Shown: in pieces, positions 1-5,157 of the stretch
Layout of the letters: every line of letters begins with the position of its first letter
Position numbering within the stretch: the stretch's first letter is position 1
From: Vulcanimicrobiota bacterium
GTDB lineage: Bacteria > Vulcanimicrobiota > Vulcanimicrobiia > Vulcanimicrobiales > Vulcanimicrobiaceae
Direction of reading: 5' to 3'
Length of the DNA stretch: 6,763 nt
Assembly (NCBI GenBank): GCA_019233415.1
Contig: JAFAMK010000088.1
Coordinates: forward strand, 1-6,763
Notes under the pieces: generated by a model
What the model was told of the DNA's origin: nothing
Databases searched by the model: none
Seen by the model: the letters and a program-made list of their open reading frames with translations, nothing else
Translations under genes and position numbers: made by a program

Positions 1-699
1 ATCCCCGTCATCCGCGGCTCGGCGACGAAGGCGCTCAACAGCTCCGGCAAGCGCGGCGATCCGGATGCGGATCCGATCTTCAAGCTGATGGATGCGGTCG
101 ACGACTACATCCCGACGCCGGAGCGCCCGGTCGACAAGCCGTTCCTCATGCCGGTCGAGGACGTGTTCACGATCACGGGCCGCGGCACGGTCGGCACGGG
201 CCGCGTCGAGCGCGGTCAGGTCAAGGTCGGTGAGGAAGTCGAGATCGTCGGCCTGCAGGAAGAGACCCGCAAGACCGTCGTGACGGGCATCGAGATGTTC
301 CGCAAGCTGCTCGACGTCGGCATCGCCGGCGACAACGTCGGCGTGCTGCTCCGCGGCGTGGAGCGCAACGACATCGAGCGCGGCCAGGTTCTCGCGAAGC
401 CCGGCTCAATCAAGCCGCACAAGAAGTTCAAGGCCGAGGTCTACGTCCTCTCCAAGGAAGAGGGCGGCCGCCACACGCCGTTCTTCGCGAACTACCGCCC
501 GCAGTTCTACTTCCGCACGACCGACGTGACCGGCACGATCAAGCTGCCGGAAGGCGTCGAGATGGTGATGCCCGGCGACAACGTTCAGATGGACGTCGAG
601 CTGATCACGCCGATCGCGTGCGAAGAGGGCCTGCGCTTCGCGATCCGCGAGGGCGGACGCACCGTCGGCGCCGGCGTCGTGACGACGGTCGCGGACTAA
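1..699 (+). CDS. tuf: Elongation factor Tu, C-terminal part (5' end outside the window)
   Basis: EF-Tu is the GTPase that delivers aminoacyl-tRNA to the ribosomal A site in the cytoplasm. Frame 1 is open from the first base and gives 232 residues before the TAA at 697-699. It starts at IPVIRGSATKAL, near the end of the G domain, so about 170 N-terminal residues with the GTP-binding motifs lie upstream of the window. Domain 2 begins around KPFLMPVEDVFTITGRGTV and carries RVERGQVKVGEEVEIVG. Domain 3 contains KPHKKFKAEVYVLSKEEGGR, FRTTDVTGTI and the family ending FAIREGGRTVGAGVV. A GKRGDPDADP stretch sits in the domain 1-2 linker where length varies between lineages. An internal ATG at base 88 is not the true start because homology continues upstream of it. 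rpsJ follows after 28 bases, the classical tuf-rpsJ order, so co-transcription is likely. Identity is essentially certain. Confidence 0.98.
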   Translation: MPVIRGSATKALNSSGKRGDPDADPIFKLMDAVDDYIPTPERPVDKPFLMPVEDVFTITGRGTVGTGRVERGQVKVGEEVEIVGLQEETRKTVVTGIEMFRKLLDVGIAGDNVGVLLRGVERNDIERGQVLAKPGSIKPHKKFKAEVYVLSKEEGGRHTPFFANYRPQFYFRTTDVTGTIKLPEGVEMVMPGDNVQMDVELITPIACEEGLRFAIREGGRTVGAGVVTTVAD

Positions 700-727
700 C
701 CGACCAGCACCAACGAGATAGAAGACA

Positions 728-1036
<309 letters not shown>

Positions 1037-1041
1037 TTCAA

Positions 1042-1074
1042 GAAACCCCGGCGCTGCCGGGGTTTCTGTTTTTT
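1042..1074 (+). terminator. Rho-independent terminator after rpsJ
   Basis: A perfect 11-bp stem is formed by GAAACCCCGGC (1042-1052) and GCCGGGGTTTC (1056-1066) around a GCT loop. It is followed by TGTTTTTT (1067-1074). The GC-rich stem with an immediate T-run is the textbook intrinsic terminator on the plus strand. The other flank is not T-rich when read on the minus strand, so it should act in one direction. It closes the tuf-rpsJ transcript. Confidence 0.95.
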
Positions 1075-1081
1075 GTCGTGA

Positions 1082-1106
1082 GCGCGCCACGCCTCGTGGG
1101 GCGCGC
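1082..1106 (+). other. Second hairpin between rpsJ and the sensor gene
   Basis: GCGCGCCACG (1082-1091) can pair with CGTGG plus CGCGC (1095-1099 and 1102-1106), with a CCT loop and a GG bulge, making about ten base pairs. No T-run follows, so this is not an intrinsic terminator by itself. It lies between the rpsJ terminator and the 1184 start codon. It could be a protein-binding palindrome, an RNA processing or backup termination structure, or a chance product of GC-rich sequence. No convincing promoter was recognised in 1075-1183. Confidence 0.4.
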
Positions 1107-1183
1107 AGCCTGGGCGGAGCGCCGTTAAACAAACGTATGGACGGCAAGCCACAGTCCCGCGCGGGGCGAAGTCAGGCAGCAGA

Positions 1184-3541
1184 ATGCTGACGCCGGAACG
1201 CCCGCCGGGGTTTCCGCCGATCGACCTCGGGACGCTGGACGTCCTCCCCGAACTGGTCTGGGTCACCGGCCCCGGCGGTGCCGGCGCATACTTCAACGCG
1301 ACCTGGTCGCGGTTGACCGGCGCGGCGCGCTTCGTCGCGTTCGAGGACTTCCTCGATCACGTGCACCCGGAAGACCAGGACTGGATTCGCGCCGGCTGGA
1401 GTGCCGCGCGCGAGGACGGGGTCGCGTACGAGACCCAGTACCGCGTGCGCGACACCGGCGGCGGCTATCGCTGGTACCTCGCGCGCAGCGAGCCGGTGCG
1501 CGTCGACGGCGCGGTCGCCGGCTGGATCGGGACGCTCGTCGACGTCGACGACGAACGCCGCGCGCGCGATGCGCTGGTCGCTTCGGAAGCGCGCGCCCGC
1601 TCGATCGCCGACGCGCTTCCGCAACTGATCGTCGTCGTCGGCGCCGGAGGCGAACTGCTCTGGATGAACGGCACCTACGCCGCGTACACGGGACTCAGCG
1701 GCGAGGCGACCGGCGACGCGGACTGGGCCGACGCGGTCCATCCCGACGACGCCGCGCTCGTCGCGGCGGACTGGCCCGAGGTGCTGCAGCGCGGCGAGCC
1801 GCACGAGTCGCAGTTCCGCCTGCGGCGCTATGACGGCGCATACCGCTGGTTTCTGAACAAGGTGATCCCGGTGCGCGACGCGAGCGGCGCGATCACTTCG
1901 TGGATCGGCGCGGCGACCGACATCGACGAGCGCAAGCGCGCCGAAGACGCGCTGCGGGTCGTCGTCGAGGCCAGCTCGGCGTTCGCCGAGACGCTCGACG
2001 CGACGGTCGCACTGCAGCGGCTGGCCGACATCGCGTCCGCGCACCTCGCGGACTGGTGCGGCGTCTACGTCTACGACGCGGCGCAACGGCTGAAGCTGGT
2101 CGCGATCGCGCACGCCGACGCGAACCGCGTGCGGCTCGTGCGCGAGTTCGTGCGCCGCCACCCGGTTCGCGACGACGACCCGGCCGCGATGGTCGCGTCG
2201 CTCGGCGAGGCGCTGCGCGTCGACCGCATCGTTGCGGCGATGTACGACGGGATCGACGATCCGGCGCAGCGCGACTTCGTGCGCTCGTTCGGGCTGCGCG
2301 CGATCCTGTACGTCCCGCTCGTCGCCGACGGCGAGCACTACGGTGCGCTCGCGCTCGCGCTGGCCGAGAGCGACCGCGCCTTCACCGACGAGGACGAACA
2401 GCTCGCGTCGCTGATCGCGCAGCGCGCCGCGATCGCGATCGGCAACGCGCGCCTGTTCGAGCGCCAGCGTCAGGTCGCGCGCACGCTGCAGGCTGCGTTC
2501 CTCCCGCCGGCGCTCCCGCGCACCGCCGACGCGTCGTTCGACGGCGTCTACCAGCCCGCGACGCGCGACCTGACGATCGGCGGCGACTGGTACGACGCGT
2601 TCGCCTACGCCGACGGCGCGTTCGCGTTCTCGGTCGGCGACGTCGCCGGCCGCGGGCTCGAAGCGGCCGTTCCGATGGGGAAGATGCGCCAGACGTTCCG
2701 CGCGCTGGCGGCGGTCGAGACCGACCCCGCGCGCGCGCTCGCCGGTGCCGACGCGGTGCTGCGCGGCGAGCACTCCGACGTCTTCGTCACCGCGTTCGTC
2801 GGAACGTACGACGCGCGCACCGGCGCGCTCCGCTACGCGAACGCCGGCCATCCGTCGCCGTTCGTGCGCGCCGACGACGGCACGCTCATGCGGCTCGAAG
2901 CGGCGGGGATCCCGCTCGGGCTCGGCACGTTCGACGCGCTGCGCACGCGGGACGCGTCGCTTGCGCGCGGCGACCTGCTCGTCGCGTTCACCGACGGCCT
3001 GATCGAAGCGACGCACGACATCGACGAAGGCGAACGCGCCGTCGCCGAAGCGCTCGTGCATCCGGCGTTCGCACTCTGCTCGGACCCCGCTGCGCTCGTG
3101 CGCGCGCTGACCGTCCCGCAGCTCGTCGGGGACGACGTCGCAATCCTCACGCTGCGCGCCGGGGGCGGCGCCGACTGGTCGTTCGACGCGAACGACGCAC
3201 ACGCCGCACAGGCCGCGCGCGAAGCATTCGTCGCGCGTCTCGTCGGCGAACGCGTAAGCCACGACGACCGCCTCGGCTACGAGATCATCTTCGGCGAGAT
3301 CATCGGCAACGTTGCGCGCTACACCCCCGGCCGCATCGACATGGCCCTACGCCGCCGCAACAACCGCCTCGTGCTCGCCGCCCTCGACCGCGGCCCGGGC
3401 TTCGACTGGACCGGCACCCCACCACACGACCCCTGGTCCGAAAACGGCCGCGGCCTCTTCCTCATAACAACGTTGGCCCACAACGTCCGAGTCGAACACC
3501 TCGCAACGTACGGGACCTACCTGGAAGTCACGCTGGACTAG
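1184..3541 (+). CDS. PAS-PAS-GAF-PP2C (SpoIIE/RsbU-type) phosphatase with C-terminal HATPase domain
   Basis: A 785-residue soluble signalling protein with no membrane segment. PAS 1 is about residues 20-125 (HPEDQDW at 61-67). PAS 2 is about 137-255 (WMNGTYAAYTGLS at 160-172, HPDDA at 186-190, WIGAATDIDERKRAE at 240-254). A GAF domain covers about 260-425. A SpoIIE/RsbU PP2C phosphatase follows at about 430-657, with LQAAFLPPALP, GGDWYD (D468), VGDVAGRG (D486), NAGHP, FTDG (D604) and GDDVAIL (D650/D651). The metal-binding acidic positions therefore look complete. A GHKL ATPase domain (about 665-785) has an N box with E705 and N709, DRGPGFD at 735-741, and GRGLFLI at 755-761. There is no HisKA phosphoacceptor domain, so the C-terminus is probably an RsbW-like serine kinase or anti-sigma module rather than a histidine kinase. 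The family dephosphorylates STAS anti-anti-sigma factors; no STAS gene or sigma factor is visible here. AGG at 1174-1176 is a weak ribosome binding site seven bases before the ATG. Domain calls are firm; the target is unknown. Confidence 0.93.
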   Translation: MLTPERPPGFPPIDLGTLDVLPELVWVTGPGGAGAYFNATWSRLTGAARFVAFEDFLDHVHPEDQDWIRAGWSAAREDGVAYETQYRVRDTGGGYRWYLARSEPVRVDGAVAGWIGTLVDVDDERRARDALVASEARARSIADALPQLIVVVGAGGELLWMNGTYAAYTGLSGEATGDADWADAVHPDDAALVAADWPEVLQRGEPHESQFRLRRYDGAYRWFLNKVIPVRDASGAITSWIGAATDIDERKRAEDALRVVVEASSAFAETLDATVALQRLADIASAHLADWCGVYVYDAAQRLKLVAIAHADANRVRLVREFVRRHPVRDDDPAAMVASLGEALRVDRIVAAMYDGIDDPAQRDFVRSFGLRAILYVPLVADGEHYGALALALAESDRAFTDEDEQLASLIAQRAAIAIGNARLFERQRQVARTLQAAFLPPALPRTADASFDGVYQPATRDLTIGGDWYDAFAYADGAFAFSVGDVAGRGLEAAVPMGKMRQTFRALAAVETDPARALAGADAVLRGEHSDVFVTAFVGTYDARTGALRYANAGHPSPFVRADDGTLMRLEAAGIPLGLGTFDALRTRDASLARGDLLVAFTDGLIEATHDIDEGERAVAEALVHPAFALCSDPAALVRALTVPQLVGDDVAILTLRAGGGADWSFDANDAHAAQAAREAFVARLVGERVSHDDRLGYEIIFGEIIGNVARYTPGRIDMALRRRNNRLVLAALDRGPGFDWTGTPPHDPWSENGRGLFLITTLAHNVRVEHLATYGTYLEVTLD

Positions 3542-3723
3542 GTCGGCTCGTCCTTCTCGACCGCACCTCGTGGAATGAGGGGCTTCCCCGTGTACCGGTT
3601 GAAGATGAAGTAACCGTCAGGGCGCCGTTCGCCAGGTTGAAGCGGCCGGATTCCGTCTTCCTTGAAGAGCTGTTCCGCGAGCTTCTTCAACGCAGGGGAA
3701 GGTTTGCGTGGCATCAAGGCCAT
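3538..3723 (-). CDS. Small hypothetical protein, 61 aa
   Basis: This product is not recognised. It is a short, charged, soluble protein: a basic N-terminus (MALMPRKPSPALKKLAEQLF), a GIRPLQPGERRPDGYFIFNR middle with aromatic residues, and an acidic tail ending EKDEPT. No membrane segment, signal peptide or known motif is seen. The start at 3723 is supported by GGAGG nine bases upstream. A second ATG at 3714 would overlap the upstream gene's TGA as TGATG, but it lies too far from that GGAGG. With the first start, the gene overlaps the membrane-protein gene by ten bases, so the two are probably translated together. Its TAG stop lies in the same CTAG (3538-3541) that ends the convergent phosphatase gene. 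That it is a real gene rests on the ribosome binding site, the overlap and its sensible composition. Confidence 0.6.
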   Translation of the reverse strand: MALMPRKPSPALKKLAEQLFKEDGIRPLQPGERRPDGYFIFNRYTGKPLIPRGAVEKDEPT

Positions 3724-4286
3724 TGTACCATGCCTCCGTGGATGCGAGCCAGTAAGACGGCGATGACCGACGCGAAGAGGAGCGCCATGGCCGCGAACGC
3801 TGCGGCGCGCTTCATGGATCGAACGGCTAGATTTCGCGCGCTGACTTGCAGTGTGTCATGAATGGCACGAAGTGTTGCCTTGGTAGGGTCCGTGCCGAAC
3901 TCCTCGACGAAGCTGCGCGGGTACGGGCTTCCGCTGTCGGCTTTCCAATAGCCGCTCGCGTATCCAACGAAACAAAGAAGTGCGGAACAGCCGAGAGCGA
4001 CAAGAGCCCATTGCTCTTCAGTCGGCGCTAGCTCGTAGACTTTATCTGTCGCGAATACGGCCATCGCCGTGACGCCCGCCACAAGGGCGAGGAAGGCGTT
4101 GTCGAGTGCGTCGATATTCTGTACGACCGTTTCGTTGTAACGCGCAACAACGTCGTAGACGAACTGGTCATCCCTCTCGTCTACGTCGGCCTCTGGACCG
4201 ATCGCTTGCGGTCGTGGATCGGGCGCACGCGGTTGTGCTAACGCTGCGCCAAGAAGAAACGGAACGACGAAACGAAAGATGCCCAT
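3714..4286 (-). CDS. Hypothetical membrane protein with signal-peptide-like N-terminus
   Basis: The family is not recognised. From the ATG at 4286 the product is 190 aa. It begins MGIFRFVVPFLLGAALAQP, which reads as a short positive n-region, a hydrophobic core and an ALA-like cleavage site, so a signal peptide or an N-terminal anchor is likely. A charged soluble stretch follows (about residues 20-60). Three hydrophobic segments come next: NAFLALVAGVTAMAVFA, WALVALGCSALLCFVGYA and a C-terminal AAAFAAMALLFASVIAVLLA. These suggest an integral membrane protein with two helices close together and a long loop before the last. The frame stays open to an alternative ATG at 4331 (205 aa), but that start has no ribosome binding site and would bury the signal-like segment behind 15 residues. 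GAG just before 4286 is only a weak binding site. It overlaps the 61-aa gene downstream. Base composition is lower in GC than flanking genes. Confidence 0.7.
   Translation of the reverse strand: MGIFRFVVPFLLGAALAQPRAPDPRPQAIGPEADVDERDDQFVYDVVARYNETVVQNIDALDNAFLALVAGVTAMAVFATDKVYELAPTEEQWALVALGCSALLCFVGYASGYWKADSGSPYPRSFVEEFGTDPTKATLRAIHDTLQVSARNLAVRSMKRAAAFAAMALLFASVIAVLLARIHGGMVQWP
3733..3737 (-). promoter_or_regulatory. Ribosome binding site deciding the start of the 61-aa gene
   Basis: Read on the minus strand this is GGAGG, nine bases before the ATG at 3723-3721. It sits inside the last codons of the membrane-protein gene. It favours the ATG at 3723 over the ATG at 3714, which would have 18 bases of spacing. 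Confidence 0.65.
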
Positions 4287-4501
4287 CTGCTCACGACCGA
4301 AAAAGAGGGTGTCGACGACGACGCGCCTCATGCCGGCGCTGTTGCCGAAAGTTTCGCGTAGCGTAGCACGGACGTGCGTTCAAGTCGATACTCTATGCGC
4401 AAAGGGGTGGCACGTCAGTTTATGCTTTGCCGCATTGGCCCGAGTTGTGCCTAGAGCCAACAGCTAGGAGCAAATGATACCTCCGTAGCGAAGACTGCAT
4501 C

Positions 4502-5143
4502 GTGAAACTGGTTGCGATCTCTGATACGCACAACCGCGCCGAGCAGGTCGTGATTCCTGACGGTGACGTGCTCGTGCATGCGGGTGACCTCACGATGAAG
4601 GGCTTGGAGGGCGAGTTGCGCCAAGCGGCGCGGTGGCTCGGTGGGTTGCGTGGCCGGTTTGGGGCGGTTGTTGCGATTCCCGGCAATCACGATTTCGGCG
4701 CGGAGCGTGACCCGGCGGCCTGCCGCACGCTGTTCGAGGAGCACGGAATCATCTGGCTCGTCGACGAGGCTGCCGTGGTCGACGGTGTGACGTTCTACGG
4801 GTCGCCGTGGCAGCCGTGGTTCATGGACTGGGCATTCAACTTTCCCCGCCGCGACGGCGGCAGTGCGGCGCGCGCGGCGTGGGCGAAGATTCCGGCGGCG
4901 GTCGACGTCCTGATCACGCACGGCCCGCCGCGCGGTATCCTGGACCAGACCGCCGACGGCGATCACGCCGGCTGTCCCTATCTGCTAACGGCGATCGAGG
5001 AACGGCGCATCATGGCGCACGTCTTCGGTCACATCCACGAATGCTACGGGCAGGAGCACCGCAATGAAACCTTCTTCGTCAACGCGTCGACGTGCGACCT
5101 GAAGTACCGAGCGGTGCAGTCGCCGGTCGTCTTCGAGATGTGA
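4502..5143 (+). CDS. Calcineurin-like metallophosphoesterase
   Basis: A 213-residue cytoplasmic two-metal phosphoesterase of the calcineurin-like superfamily. The metal ligands are in family order: D8 and H10 in MKLVAISDTH, D29 in VHAGDL, N62 and H63 in IPGNHD, H140 in ITHGPP, and H177 with H179 in FGHIH. The stretch YGSPWQPWFMDWAFNF (99-114) and the GPPRGILD segment recall the MPPED1/239FB-type subgroup. Members of this superfamily hydrolyse phosphomonoesters or phosphodiesters; the substrate here cannot be told. It starts with GTG: the same frame has a TGA at 4475-4477 and no other start codon between, and MKLVAISDTH is the normal beginning of the fold. GAAG at 4490-4493 is a weak binding site. 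The UvrA-like gene follows after 14 bases, so the pair is probably one operon. Confidence 0.92.
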   Translation: MKLVAISDTHNRAEQVVIPDGDVLVHAGDLTMKGLEGELRQAARWLGGLRGRFGAVVAIPGNHDFGAERDPAACRTLFEEHGIIWLVDEAAVVDGVTFYGSPWQPWFMDWAFNFPRRDGGSAARAAWAKIPAAVDVLITHGPPRGILDQTADGDHAGCPYLLTAIEERRIMAHVFGHIHECYGQEHRNETFFVNASTCDLKYRAVQSPVVFEM

Positions 5144-5146
5144 GCG

Positions 5147-5152
5147 AGGGAG
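5147..5152 (+). promoter_or_regulatory. Ribosome binding site of the UvrA-like gene
   Basis: AGGGAG lies five bases before the ATG at 5158, within the 14-base gap after the phosphoesterase stop codon. It fixes the start of the UvrA-like gene and fits translation from a shared mRNA. No terminator or promoter is visible in the gap. Confidence 0.7.
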
Positions 5153-5157
5153 AAGCG

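Noticed and set aside
1172..3262. A 696-codon open frame on the minus strand opposite the sensor gene
   Set aside because: Its product is a run of Arg, Ala, Glu, Asp and Val with no domain or motif. It is what GC-rich codons of the plus-strand gene produce when read in reverse. The plus-strand protein has clear conserved domains.
3579..3590. GGGG-CTT-CCCC mini-hairpin near the convergent gene ends, considered as a terminator
   Set aside because: The stem is only four base pairs, lies inside the 61-aa coding frame and has no T-run on either strand.
3712..3716. TGATG stop-start overlap as the coupling point for the 61-aa gene
   Set aside because: The overlap exists, but the GGAGG at 3733-3737 is spaced for the earlier ATG at 3723, so the second ATG is the less likely start.
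1900..3861. A 653-codon plus-strand frame overlapping the sensor gene
   Set aside because: The product is extremely rich in arginine and alanine without any recognisable fold, and it overlaps a well-supported gene in another frame. It continues open only because of the base composition.
4355..4383. Possible minus-strand promoter (TTGAAC at 4383-4378, TACGCG about 17 bases on) for the membrane-protein gene
   Set aside because: The -35 hexamer is fair, but the -10 matches the consensus at only its first two bases, and the sigma-factor preferences of this organism are unknown.
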